A stretch of 64,000 bases of DNA from Rotaria macrura (lineage: Eukaryota > Rotifera > Eurotatoria > Philodinida > Philodinidae). This document shows positions 50,601 to 63,920 of the stretch, in pieces; within the stretch, counting starts at the first letter, position 1, and every line of letters starts with the position of its first letter. The notes under the pieces are model-generated. The model did no database searches, was not told the origin of the DNA, and saw nothing but the letters and a program-made list of their open reading frames with translations. A program made the position numbers and the translations under genes. The stretch spans positions 40,102 to 104,101 of the forward strand of contig OENT01000518.1 in the NCBI GenBank assembly GCA_900239685.1, in the 5' to 3' direction.

Positions 50601-53540
50601 TCGTAAAACATGAGATTTAATTAGTTATAAAACAGATTTTTTGTTCTTGAATATTTTATAACTAACTGTAAGTTTTGAACCTCTTCTAATTTACAAGAGG
50701 TCCATATAAAAATAATAAAGCAGGCTTCTGATAATGTTCTATTGTAAATGAACAAGAAGAGAATGAATAAAGATGGTTGCTAAGCGTAANNNNNNNNNNN
50801 NNNNNNNNNNNNNNNNNNNNNNNNNNNNNNNNNNNNNNNNNNNNNNNNNNNNNNNNNNNNNNNNNNNNNNNNNNNNNNNNNAAGCAACAGAGCATGATTC
50901 AGAAAAATGATCTATCATTCATATTTCGATCTATCAAATTTTGTCGATGATTTCCAGAAATGATACTTTCGTGTTCTACAAAACTAAATAGAGATTTCAA
51001 ACAATATATTTGAATCCTATCAATGACACGACTAGATGATTTGTGTTCCTAGAAGAATTTCCTTGTTTTTCTTCGACAATTTTTCAAATAACTATAAGAT
51101 TTTTGTCTTCGAATTGCAACAATGAATAGCTCATAATATGTTGATAATTGATAAATGAACTTTATAATTTAATAACTAATATTTTTTTTTTGATAAGTAG
51201 AAAAATTTATTGACTAAAACTCAACGTCTTTGCATTGAACTAATAAATATTCATAGAAACATACTCTAGATGCATAGATAGCTGATAGGTATTTAAATAA
51301 TTACAATGCTTTCAATAGACGAATGATTGTGTGAGTATTTCTAAAGCATCTTAATAATCTACAAAGTGTTTGCATATTGACACGAAATGATTAGTTTACT
51401 TTTAAACAACTGAACGAGCTGTAGGAAATTTTATGTTTTCTATTTGTTTCAATGGAAAACTTACTTGATAAATGATTTCACAGGAAACCATAGAATCCAT
51501 TGAATCCATTTAGAGGATACAGCAGTCAGAAGTAAAATAATAACAAAACTGTATAGAATTTGTTTACCATGCTCTGAGACTAAAAACGATAAGAACATTA
51601 CGTTTCAATAAAAACATATTCTATTGATTGTAAATAATATTTCTACATATAAGCATAGCAATTAATCGTACGTATGCCAAGATAAGAATCGAATAGAAAT
51701 AATCAATTCATCGTTTACATACATTTTTCACAGACAAAACCACCATACAAAAATGAACACGAACATTTAAAACCAGCCAATGTATTAACACAATGTCCAT
51801 GTTTTCCACAAATAATATTTGCAAAACAAAAATCAAGCACTAAAATACAATGAAAAAGAATCTATGTGATTTGTTCAATATTGAAATTACAAACCATATT
51901 CACACATATGATAGTATTCTAAATCAGGTTCAACATCACTTATTGAACAAACAATTTTATCTGATACAATATATGTCGTTAGAATGTAAGCAGTTGTATT
52001 GTCATTCAATGCATTCCAAGCAATATGATTGCACATACCACGAATATCTTCAATTTGTTCGAATTCATCACTATCATCGGATGAATCGAGATCGTCATAT
52101 TCATAATCAATTTCATCATCGTCATTGTCATCATCATTAACATGTACATGAACATTGATCGATGTTTCGTTTGAAGATATCACATTTGTTATATTCGATT
52201 GTTGATCATAGATTTTATAATCATGATTTTGTTTAGCATGAGTTTCGTCATGAATAATCAATGATTCTTTAGGTGGCATAGGTTTTCGTTTCTTCGAACG
52301 TGTTAATATACGTAAACCAGTTGAGCTTAGACGATCGACAATTTTCTTTTTTAAATTTTGATATTTTAAACGTACTTCCTGAAATTTTGATTTCATTCGA
52401 TCCCATCGGCCTTGATCGTTCATTATTGTTTCAGTAAATTTTTTACCTGAGATTTATTATTGTTGCATATAGTTTATTTTCATCGTCGAAAAAATACTAC
52501 ACTATTTGCTTACCTTTCAATAAACTTGGGTCAATTGCAATCATTAACGAGGGCAAATCGTTTCTTGTTAAAACATGAGCAGCATAAAATAGTTCAACTC
52601 CATTTCGTATTTGTATGAGATTCGATAGATTCGAATGGAAATAATTACATGTATGATTAACAATAGCAACTACCGATGTTACATTCGAGAGATAATAACA
52701 TGAGCCACCTAAACGTTTCCATCCTTTTGGACAACGAAATCGATTAACTAAAAAATGAATGGAAACTATAATGGAAGCATTTCTTTGTCAAAAAATATGA
52801 AATTCAATTGTCTTGAAATAGGCATTATTGCTAAAATCCGATGATGAATGATAACAAAAGGCGAATAGTTATAGATGCAAAAAAGATAATGCATGCCAGA
52901 ATCAAAACAAAATGAATTCAGTTAACCATCTATATCAAACAACGTCTATCAAAACGATTTACAACAAATAGAATTTTTTTGAATTTTAAGTTACAAAGCT
53001 AAAACAAAACAAATATTGATTGTGAGAAAAAAAGAACATTTTCAATTATCGGATTCAAGAAATATATCATAATCTCGATTATTCTGTCTAGTGTAAGATT
53101 CTTGAAATCATATCGAAATGAAAAGAAGACTGCCTTATATTTGTATGCATATATACCTATATATGCTAATTTCATACTGTTTTGTAGTGTTGACATTATT
53201 GTCTACCACATGACTAGGAATATGATCTATCGTAATTGACACCAGTGTGAACATGAAATCTCAATAATGAAGTTTTAATGAGGTTTGATCGATTACAAAG
53301 TAAATTTCATAGTCTTTGTAATACATCAAATGTTCACTTTAAGACATTGTTTTTATTATTATATGTGTATAACATACCTGTTTCTTTGATTTTATCAATA
53401 ATCGATGGAAATTTATCCCACAATGATGTAATATCATCGATTTCAAGATTTTGTAAATTGTAAGATACAGTGCATGTTGTAGTTTGAATGAAAAAAATAA
53501 TCAAAAATAAACATGTCGATAAAAAGATCTTCAACAGCAT
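41610..53540 (-). CDS. C-type lectin / EGF / STRA6-like multipass receptor with long cytoplasmic tail
   Basis: Exons: 53378-53540, 52514-52747, 51895-52446, 51723-51839, 51465-51579, 50318-50401, 50155-50265, 49559-49896, 49325-49508, 49092-49269, 47646-48156, 47105-47578, 46929-47045, 46178-46246, 45798-46117, 45095-45737, 44094-45048, 41610-42675. Every phase agrees; 6231 nt, 2076 aa. Signal peptide 1-23 (FLIIFFIQTTTCTV). C-type lectin start at about 58 (RCPKGWKRLGGSCYYLS), with an acidic insertion before its C-terminal cysteines near 316. EGF-like at about 320-355 (CGKHGHCVNT, CSCSFLYGGFVC). First membrane helix about 365-385, then CCKRRRKQR. STRA6/RBP-receptor region about 440-1110: GFLVGYLAWGFVICFHLI and the paired blocks MARLDWSFLGRPLEKFG and FAAYVSYLHMEV, which match STRA6. 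The tail 1110-2076 is Ser/Thr/acidic with one conserved helix (FLYTLIRNYHLFDLRKEV). STRA6 moves retinol across membranes; the ligand here is unknown. Confidence 0.85.
42890..43156 (+). other. Coding-like fragment antisense in an intron of the STRA6-like gene
   Basis: An 88-codon plus-strand frame with balanced amino-acid use (segments CDLFYEDLFQEKVLI and LRYCARVLEFMSRFFLF) lies inside the last intron (42676-44093) of the minus-strand receptor gene. It has no start Met near its beginning and no clear splice partners. It looks like a fragment of a conserved helical protein, possibly a captured or decayed exon. I do not recognise the parent. Confidence 0.35.
50790..50881. other. Assembly gap (92 N)
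   Basis: Run of N in the intron between exons 50318-50401 and 51465-51579 of the STRA6-like gene. The flanking exons join in phase (2+1), so no coding exon need be missing. Confidence 0.99.
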
Positions 53541-56500
53541 GCGTTTTAATTATGATTGCTAGTGTTTATATTTTGATTTGTGTCGCTGTTGATAAGCAAA
53601 AGTGGATGGAAGAAAAGTTCAAGCATGAATAAACATTATGATGTTCAAAATAAACTATTATTATTTGTAAAAATAGTAAAAAAAAAAGACATTAATCACG
53701 ATAACGTTATTTCAACTATTGCCAGCTGAACTTGTACTCTTCGAAAATAGTATGAGAATAGTGTCAACAGCATGAATCAATAGAAAGAAAGAAAGAGGAC
53801 GTAAAGGAAAGAAGAAAAAAGAAACAAAACCAGTGGATAGACATCGCCCGTATTATTCTGAGCCAGAAGTGCAAGGAAGAAAGGAAGAAAAAATGTATAG
53901 AAAAAACTTGACCATTTTGCTTCTTGTACTTATAAGAAAAAGAGGAATAACACAAAATACATGAGTATTTTAGCAATCGACCTATTGTGTCAGTAGTTAC
54001 AAGTTCATCATCTTTTTTCTTCTTTTGCCTTTTCTTTCTTTTCTATGTATGTACAGGTACATCAATCCGAAGGCAATGATATTAAGTAGATGCATGCTCA
54101 AACAGACATACATACATATATATATATACGCGTGCCACTATATGTTCTCTGACCTCTTGTGCCACATCGATCAACTATGTTTATTGAATGAAATATCTTG
54201 TGTCATACTCTACGAGTAAAACGAAGAATTATTAATAAATATTACGCAGATTAACTTGTTAGGAAAAATCATTTATAAATTAGCAACATGCATTTGGTGT
54301 GAGGTTTACATCTGTAGGATACCATATATACATATATATATTCACGCTAATTGCACTCAACAGTATAAAATAATGATCGATACGATTTTCAATAGGAAGC
54401 ACTAGCCATAAAAACAGTAACGAACGTCATGTTGGACATTTCTTTTTTTTCTATGTACTGTTACTTTGCAATTAGTTTTGTTGATGATTGATGAATGACT
54501 AGATGTTTTGCAAAAGTAATCGAATAATGTATATATTCAGAACTAATTGATCCAATAAGAATAATAACTAAACCAAAGATAAATATTTGGCAAATCTAAA
54601 TCATAGAGTTAGAACAAATGGTAAATCATGTCTTTTGTATGAAACATAATAAGAATTTATTTGAAGTCAGCAAAGTTCAATGTTAAGAAAATGATTATAA
54701 TTGAAGTTATTGTATTACAAAAGAAATCAATTCAGATAGGTTGACTGATTCAATTCTCATGTAGATTTCAAATTTTATTTTTTTCATATTCAAATTCATA
54801 GTCATTGAGGCAAATTTCGAAAAGAATTTTTATGTTATCTAATTTGTTCTCGATATTTTATATTAAAATATCATTATTGTTTCAATTATAATATTGACGT
54901 CATTTTTATCGAAACGTATTTAAGAATACTCTCTCATTGTGAGAAGTTCTATTTTTCTAAAACCATTCACATTAGTTTATATTTGAAAAGTTCTAATACA
55001 TTCATGTTGATTTACGTTATACATAACTACTATTCGGTTGATGAATCAAATATACTTATCTGTAGAATCTTTCATGTACGATGACTCTTCAGATTAACAG
55101 AAGAAGAGATTTTGTTTTAGCTTATCACGGATTTACTCAAGATATCAGATATCTAGACTCGAGATTTTTTATTGGTCATTGAATGTGTGAAAAAGAAATC
55201 AGAAAACTTTCTTTATGATATCACCGTTTCATCGACAATTTACATTCAGTCTTAAAAAAAAACACAAGTATTCTGATCCGAATAACACAAACAAAAGAGA
55301 GACAAGTACTTAGAATGCAAAGTATATAATTGAATACTGCACATTGTAACTCGAGTATGTTGAATGGATTCAAATTAATTTAAAATTCTCGCCGGCTAAC
55401 TATCAGACTATCAGAACTTAACATATAAGTTGTTGTGCTATTGTACAGTTTGAACTCTTGATAAATTTTAACCTATTCCCAGCGTGTAAAAATGTGCGCA
55501 CGATCGAAGATCTCAGCATGATTATTGTTTTCTTTTTTTTAATATATTTCAATCTGGCTCATGGAATTACGTCCGCCAATGAATTGTTGAAGTATAAATG
55601 AAACTTAAGACGAAAAAAAAACAATCCTTAACAACGTTTTTCTTAAATACCAAGGATGTTAAATATACATTTCCTTATCGAATTAGGCAATTATTATTTA
55701 TCTATAATGAAAAAATCAACATAAAAATTGTTGATATGTAACATTCATTCTGCATATATAACCTTAAAAATCTAATACTTCAGTTTGATGTTGTTATAAG
55801 CAACTCGTATTATGAGTTGTGTACGATTGTTTGCAAAATCTCAAATTCAAGTCCATCATATTCTATGCATTTGATATACCGTCTGCACACTTTCATTATT
55901 ATTAATATGCATCCACTGATTGATACGATCATCCAAGAGTAAATGAACGAACAAGAAAAAAAAATGTTAAAAATATGTATAATTTTGTTCGCAAGGCAAT
56001 AACTGATGTATGATTATTGAATCGATAAAAACTTTGAAGGTCATCTATATCAATTAAGGCACATAATTTGACTATTTGACATGAATTTAACTTAAATTAA
56101 GAGAAATTTATTTAATAACCAATCAACACAATTTGTAATATCTCATTAGAATTATAAGTTGAATATTTCACTCAACATTGAAGCTGTTAATAGATATTTT
56201 ATACGAAGTCTTAAGTAAATAGACAGATTCTTATTCTTGAATTATTTATTAGTAAATAAAATGGCCTTTTTGAATGGATCGGCTGCACGGTTTACATGTG
56301 CTCATATATAATATAGGAAAATAAACAAGAAACGAAATATCCAGTAGCGACTAGCGATATCGTTGCCTGATTGAACAATTAACAATAATAGGTCAAAAAT
56401 GATAGAGCAGGAATCTTGATAGCATTTGTTCATATGGTGTGTTAATTTATCGCCTTCATACTGACGAGACATCATCTGTTTTCAGCGAGCATCAACGATT

Positions 56501-57542
56501 CTCTTCACCATTGTTTCATTTATTATGTAACAAGTCATTAATTCTTTAGCAAACGTCAATATATTCTTTTTAAAAAAATCAATGAAAATTCTCATAGCAT
56601 TCAGGACTAAACAAAATACTAAGAAAGTCATTGAAATACATGTAATCCAATGTGATTTATGATTACAAAGTATTCTAATCACAATAAGAAGCTAGTCAAT
56701 ACTTATAAATCATCTCATCATCGAAAAAATCCACATCTTCAAGTAGAAGACATGTCAATACTTCGAAATAATATGGATCTAAAGCAGAAGGAATGTTTAT
56801 GTTTAACTTCACAATCTATATCAACCTTAGTAACACGATCAAGTCTCATAAATACAATCATTTCTTCTAAGATTTTGTCTTGTCCGTTGTCTGTTTACAT
56901 AGGTCAGATATGTGTATAATTAAAAATTGTTCATGATATGTCGATATTACTTTCATATAGTTTATAGGAATGCCGATTATTCAATAATCATTGAAATTCA
57001 CTTTCAAAGAAATGCGACTTTAACTAACAACTTGTATGTTATATTTTACAAACAAATTGATGAGCACTATCAAGTGTATCATGACGTCTTCTTCTTTCGT
57101 GCATTGTTCGATCTGGAATGTTTACTTTTAGTATATTCTCTAATAGAATGATAGAAAAAAAGAATGCATTCTATTCTGGAGTTTTATTTAAAAAATATTT
57201 ATTGAACTAAACGAAGCTATAATTGTAATTAAGATGCATATAATATTAAAAAGCAAAGTAACTGCATATATTACAAACTCAATTACAAAAGCAACTAAAA
57301 TAAAAAATATCAAATCTGTTGTATTTAACATCGTTGAAGATTATTGTTAATGCTAGTATTTGTCATTTGAAATAGATAGACTTTGTTTTTATTAACGTTA
57401 TTTTTTCTTATGATTTATGATCTTATTAAATATAAAAAAGTTACCTAATGTCTTTTGTTTAACATACTTGAACAATATAATTTACTAATGTATACTAAAT
57501 TTTTGAAGAAGGATTTGCTTTTAAGTCAGAGCAAGATTTCAA
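53541..57542. other. Intergenic between the two STRA6-like genes
   Basis: About 4 kb, AT-rich, holding the promoter of the upstream-lying 53540 gene start and the 3' region of the 57543 gene. Weak coding-like pieces occur at 56482-56682 (minus; one hydrophobic segment) and 56659-57151 (plus), without homology or splice support. Nothing else seen. Confidence 0.45.
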
Positions 57543-60500
57543 CTAAGGATTTTTCTTATACTTGGCATAGTCATATGTTGAAGCATAGATATAAGCATGT
57601 TGTCGTTGCATTTGAACGTTCTTTATTTTTTGTTCGTACCATAATTGCATTTGTTGACTATGTCCCATTGATCCTTTTAATACAGATGATGAATTGATGT
57701 TTGAAGTAGGATTTACTTGGATATCGTCAGCACTCTCATTTGAAGAAGGTATAGATCGAGATACTGGTTGTTTCATATGTGCTTGTTGTAATATATTTTT
57801 AAGTGTTGGCGAAACTGCATTTTTAATACCATCAATAAGTGATTGGTGTACACAAGAAACAATATATTGTTCAGCTTCACTAAGGCCTCTAAATTCATCG
57901 ATGGTAATGAAATTAAAGAATTGATTATATTTGCGAGATTGTGCATCAGATGAATTTGCTCTGAAAAATAAATCGATTGATAATCTTTACTCAATTTTGA
58001 ATGTTGAACACAAGTCAATTTATTCGAATATGACAGAAATCTATTGTGTATTTTCTTTATGAGAAATTTCAAATGGAATACGATAACTTGCGATTCTTCT
58101 TGCGCGTTTGATGTTTCCGATGATGGATGAGTAAGCAGTGCAGTCGATGGTGATTCATCGATTCGTTGAGATTGTTGTGAAAGGACAAATTCATATGGTT
58201 TTTTCAAGCATTTTTTGAGATCGAATAAATAAAAATTATGAATGATAGTAAATGCAACATACCATCGATTACGTGCTCGTATTTTTGATTTCATTCGTTT
58301 AAGTTCTTCTATATTTTTAGTATTGTCACTTTCTAGCAATTGTCTAGTTGTATCATTGGATATGAGTGGCTTTAATTCCGTAACTCTATCATGATATATG
58401 GGCACATTCTTCTTAGTTCCTCTATTATTAGTCATGTCGAAATTAGCATTCGTACTATTATCATCATCACCATTTGTATTTACTTGAGGGACTATTGAAA
58501 TGGAACTTCTGCATGGTGTTGAAACGACCGGAGATAATCCAAATTCAGATCCACTACTTAAGATCATGCGTGAAGATTTTGAACTATTTTCGGATTGCCT
58601 TGTCGTATTCAACGATATCCTAACGGTAGTTGTTGCTTCCATGGTAATTCCATTGTCTGTGATTGTATGCTTACTTGCGCGTACGGGTGAATGAGTATTA
58701 CGTATTTCTGTCTGATGAATTATTTCAATTATCGTTGGTATACTGTTTCGATGATGAACTAATGATTGTGAAGCACTATAAAAAGTATCAAGGGATAAGT
58801 TGTCTTCTGTCATCGAATTTTCTAGTATAGATTGATTAGATAAAATGATCATTCAAACGTTATTGAAAACTTTACCTGTACGTTCCCTATCATCATCACG
58901 TGACGAAGAAGTTGAGTTTGAAATTTTTTTCTTATTAGATAGTTTTTTTTGTTGTGTGAGAGATTTTTGAAGGGAATGAATTGATTTTGTCCTTGAATCA
59001 TGATCATCATCAACCACATTAGTATCGTCGCCACTAACACTTTGATCCTTGTCGGATGAGAGACTTCCATGAGTTGGTTTTCTTGTTTTAGGAATCGATT
59101 GATTTAATACTTTGGCTGTTTCTTGAAGAATTGGCGATTCCATCGGCATTCTAGGAGGATCTCTATTGTTTTCTTTCGTTATATTATTAGTTAGCATGGG
59201 CTGTTGTGATGTCAATTCTTTACTAGTATCAGTCATTTGACTACGTTCATCAGACGTCTAAGAAAAGAAATGATGGGAAACAGAGCTAGGACTATATTAT
59301 CGTTTTTTTACCCTAGAGAAGTTTTTCGGGCTAGGTTCTAAATTCATTGCTTCTTGTTGAACATGAGATTTACCATCAGTTGCCTTGCTATTTAATGTCA
59401 CTACCGATGACTCATCATAGTCTTTTGACTCAACTGGCATACTAGTTGTATTCCCTGAACTACCTTCTTGTACGTTATGATTGAGATTCTCAGTTGATTC
59501 TCTATAGTGATGTTTTTTTTGATTTATTTGTTACCTAGACTGACTTATGATTTGTTTCTGTTGTTCAAATTTATTCTCATGTTCAGATACATTTGAAGAC
59601 ATAGTACACTGTTGAAGATGATTTGTTGTCGATCGTTTTTGAACTGCATCACGAAGCAAATCACAAAAAACTAAATGAAGAACAATTGCAAATAGCTATA
59701 TTGTAAGTGGATACGTAGACTGACCGAGTACAATCGGATTGGAGTATTGTTTTTCGACATTTAAGTATGAGATATATGCAGCAAAGCCAGCATCTTTGAA
59801 GTATGATACAAGAGAAGTAGAGTAAATTGAATCGAATTCATCTACTTGAAAGATTGTATGTTTTTCTTTTGATACAACACAAATGAGAAAATATAGATCA
59901 AAGATGTGTCTATCTTAATGTTTCACCATATTCAATGTAATTCAATATTTCTTTATCACTCAAATTACTTCATTATTTTATATTGAACTTTTTATTTAAA
60001 AACAAAGGAATGAAATTTGATCTCCGATGTAAGAAATATCGTATGAATCGTTTCATCTTTGTATGAGATCATTTTACTTTTCGAAATTTATTCTTAGTTT
60101 CAATCGCTTTCGTTTTTTTTACTCTAAAGATTGTGTTATGTAATCATATCTGTTTCATCATAAATATGTGGTTACGCATGGAAGAATCAATTTGGTAAAC
60201 TAATATGTGAATGTAATGTATTAGTCGAAAAGTTAAAGTGTGAACACTAAAATACTCTGTAGCAGGTGTCTGAATTTTACTTACGTCTTCCTGTTATCTA
60301 ATGGACTAATATATTCGTTCACATACAATTAAACACAGTAAATACGTCAAAATCTTACTATTGATTTATATGAACTAACATGACGAGTTAAAGTTGGAAA
60401 CGAAGGTGTTTGTTTTACGAAAGTTTTTTAACTAACATTCGAAAATAGATTTAAAACGAAACATTCATAGCATAGAGGCGAGTGATTTTCCTAAATGATA

Positions 60501-62040
60501 TAGTCAATAACAAGATTCGATTTGTTGTATTTTCCCTAAATATTGCCCGAAAAACCTAGACGCATCTTGAATATAAATTGTAAAAAGGCCATCTCTAAGT
60601 ATCTATACTACTTCTAGTTTCTTCATAGGCGGTCAATAGAAAATGTGCCAAACCGCGTCAGTTTACCCTCTCTTCCAGTAGTATTACAAAAGCTAAGCAT
60701 CTTCTAAGTTACATGCAGCATTTCGATATTCTCGAACAATTTTCCTCTATGAATTCATATTAAACAAAAAGCTTTTCTCTTTTGAATATAACTTAGTTGA
60801 ATATTTTACCGTATGTATCCAATGGTCGTCCAAAAACGCTATAGTCAAGCCGAGCTATATAAAAAAAATTCACAACTGTTGATGAAACCAATCGTATTAC
60901 ACATGAGGCGATGCCATGAAAACAATCTTTTGAAAATACAAAATATGAGTATTTCATCGCGCAATTATGATTAAATCTTACTAGCGAAAAAGCTAAAATA
61001 AACAAAGATAGAATAGCTTGCTGAAATTTTTACTTCTTTACTGTCGGTTGACAGTGTTAAAAACAAAAACTTTTCGACTGATCGACTGAGAAGCATTTTT
61101 AATAGATACAGAACAAGTATCGGTACAATTATAGATAGTGTTGCTGCCACTTGATAACTATCCAATCGGATCATTTTTATTCCGATCAATGCCACAAGTA
61201 TTAAATGAAAACATATAACATATCCCCATGCCATATATCCAATGAGAAAACCAGAATAATTCATTGACTTTATTAAGATTTTATCCCATGTAAAATTTAT
61301 GTCTGCTGGTGGAATATCGAAACATAGACCCTGACGTAATTGTTGTTTGTGTTTCTTAAAATTTTGCATTCCATTCAATAGTTGAAATGTAAATAGTATT
61401 GTTGTCAGAACAACGCTAATTATGCCCTCAGTATTTAGAGAGACTTCATCTTTTGCTTCTGTATCATTACAAAAAAACAAAAAAAAATATTCCAGTATAT
61501 ACTCATAAGTAAACACTTGAACTACTCACCAACATTGAATGAATTTTCCATATAGGATTTTATTATTGAAATATGTCCTTGCGTTTGTATAACGGATAGA
61601 AAGAGAAATGTACATGCTAGATAATAGAGAAGAACAAAAGCTATCGTATAAGTACATGTTGCTAGTGTTGTAAAACGAAAATCATTATCCCAATGATAGA
61701 AAATATCAATGAGCTTTCTAATAGATAATCGATTCATTATATTGCAGTTTTTCGATGGATTTTTAATATGAGTTAAATGATTCGTATTGGCATCGCCATG
61801 AGTAATCAAATCAGTGGGCTGGTTTCTCGGTCGAAGTAATTTTGTAACGAAGTATCTTGAAATTTGTAAATCATCCGATTCGATGATGGAAGGTGACCAA
61901 ATACTTGTGTTATTTTTAATAGGTACATATATTGAATCGTATGCAAAACGAATGAATAATTCAGCACTGAGAAATGAAAGAAAAAGGAAATGTGGAATAT
62001 TTTTTATTAAACCATAGATAATAAACCATGTTCCAAGTTC
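57543..62040 (-). CDS. STRA6-like multipass receptor, tandem paralog, 5' part not in window
   Basis: Exons: 61530-62040, 60982-61458, 60810-60926, 59725-59793, 59535-59670, 59312-59501, 58876-59257, about 58100-58821 (3' end uncertain, candidates down to 58042), 57543-57960. The first four have lengths 511, 477, 117 and 69 against 511, 474, 117 and 69 in the 41610-53540 gene. Shared blocks: ELGTWFI-YGLIKNIPHF, GYMAWGYVICFHLI, IARLDYSVFGRPLDTYG, FAAYISYLNVE, FTIIHNFYLFDLKK and near the end HSQQMQLWYEQKI. The first visible exon starts in phase 0 after TTTCAG, so upstream exons (helices 1-5 and any ectodomain) must exist; none was found between 62041 and 64000. Either they lie beyond the edge after a long, repeat-filled intron, or the gene is truncated. 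The tail is shorter than that of its paralog. Confidence 0.8.
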
Positions 62041-62439
62041 CTGAAACGAAATATTTTTTTTCGAATAGCTATTATCATTTATTAAAGATTTGATACTATA
62101 TATCGATACAAAATTCTTTTTCTACACACAAATGGAATGCTAGCAGCTCGGAAAAAGTTCATCGAAAATAATATTTTTATAATGGTTACTACTACTTTGG
62201 TAGGTTTGCTCGTTTAAAGTAGTAAAGTGATTTGAATTCTATTTTCTGCAAGCATGTGTTGCTTATGAACAAAATTTTTTGGATTATTTTTCTCTAATTC
62301 AATGATTCGCTTTTGTCTTTACGTACAACATAGTATTTCAAGAAAAGTCGAAGTAGAATATGAATCACTATTGAGATTCAAGTAATGAAATCGAATAATT
62401 TATCACGTTAGTTTTAGTTAAAGGTGATTATAAGGTTTT

Positions 62440-63310
62440 GACCAAAAGGCTCGATACATGTACACTTTACTTATATGAGCAAAGTGTACGCTTACACTTT
62501 GTTTTTGGCATCAAAGTGTACAAAGCTTACTGTACGCAATTTTCTCGATCTATAATACAAAAGTATGGCTCGTTTTGCAGTAATGAATATAAAGTAAAAT
62601 TTAGAAAGCAATTAGCAGGGACAACAGTATTGTACAAGAGATATAAGGGTCACCTGCTTGAAAAATATTTGGCTAAAGCTTTCTCAGAGTTTTCGACCAA
62701 CTGTATTTCTTCATTTTAATTACAGCATTGTCACCGTCACATTATTTTGTCTAAGCGAATCACACGAATTAATACGCAAATGTGATTGAAATGAAGAACA
62801 ATGTAGCTAAGCCTCTCGATCCGACCCCTTTGTGTTCACATGCAAATAAATGATAAGTAGACATACTGTTTCATAATTTGACACAGTATTTTTTTAAATA
62901 TGAGAAGAAAATGAGTTTGAACAACAAAATCAATTCAAAAGTTATAGTCTAATATCTTATACAGCTGGTAAAGTTTTAGAATCAAAGTGTAAATAGATTT
63001 TGCAAAGTGTGGATAGTACATTTTGGTTTTTAGAGGAAAGTGTACATCAGAATTAGCAAATGTTCTGTACATTTTACTTCTGCTTGGTACACCTGCTATT
63101 GGAAACACTGTCCGGCAGCTTATTTATTTTTCATTTCTGTTGTGCACCGATGATTTCGAAAATTATCGCCACATTCGCTGCAGTGTTCAATAAGAGGCAG
63201 CAAATGTGGCGCCTTCTTTTGAAATCATTGGTGCCCAACAGAACTTTATAGTATATGTGCCACCGGATAGAGGAAGTCTTTCTCTCTTAATACCAACATA
63301 TCCTGGTTTG
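62440..63310. repeat. Element with AAAGTGTAC motifs and internal hairpin
   Basis: AAAGTGTAC or its complement occurs at 62460-62468, 62481-62489, 62513-62521 and 63037-63045, with partial copies between. A 38-bp imperfect stem (63144-63181 with 63197-63234, loop of 15) sits near the right end, and weaker complementarity extends to about 63080 and 63305. Likely a non-autonomous or decayed mobile element. Confidence 0.45.
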
Positions 63311-63717
63311 TGGTCAAAAACCTGCATGAAACTTACAATCGCCTTTTCTTCAACGCATATTTTTGCAATTTTTAGATGAAAATTTTCACATATATAAAAT
63401 TCCAAAGAACTATTTATCTTCCATGAAGAAATTCACAAATTTTAACAATGTCTCTTCGATATGGGAAGTCATTAAGATACTACATTCTATATAGTGTTGT
63501 CTATGAGAAATAATTCATTCGCTGAGAAGATTTCATTCAAAACTCTTGTGTTCGTTTTTAAAAAACTAGTTTGATCTGCACTCTGTATGCGCATAATTTC
63601 AAATCAGAATTTGATGACCATCTTTCAATACAAAAGTTCAAGAGCTTACTTAAATTCTATGGGTTACGTCAATCCTTCCGCGAGTTTCAAATGCAATAGT
63701 ATCTAGTATCTACCCAG

Positions 63718-63920
63718 GTCAATCAGAACGATCCGTAAACGGTCGTAAACGATGCAATTTCGGTGATATACGATGGTCGTGGCGGTCGATCGTTTACGAA
63801 TGATCGTATACAAGATTATCACGGGTAAATACGGCAGTATTTAGGATGGTCGTTTACGGACCATTGCAAACGATACTGTAACGAGCATCGCAAACAGTCC
63901 CTATTTCAATCGTATTTACC
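63718..63920. repeat. CGTAAACG / CGTTTACG repeat cluster
   Basis: CGTAAAC at 63734-63740 and 63744-63750, and CGTTTACG at 63791-63798 and 63851-63858, plus diverged GCAAACGAT copies, within 200 bp. Direct and inverted copies are both present. Could be the end of a further element that continues past the window. Confidence 0.5.

Noticed and set aside
50686-50895. Minus-strand frame across the gap
   Set aside because: Consists largely of N; sits in an intron.
54113-54340. TA-rich ladders near 54113 and 54330
   Set aside because: Plain microsatellite sequence, no further structure.
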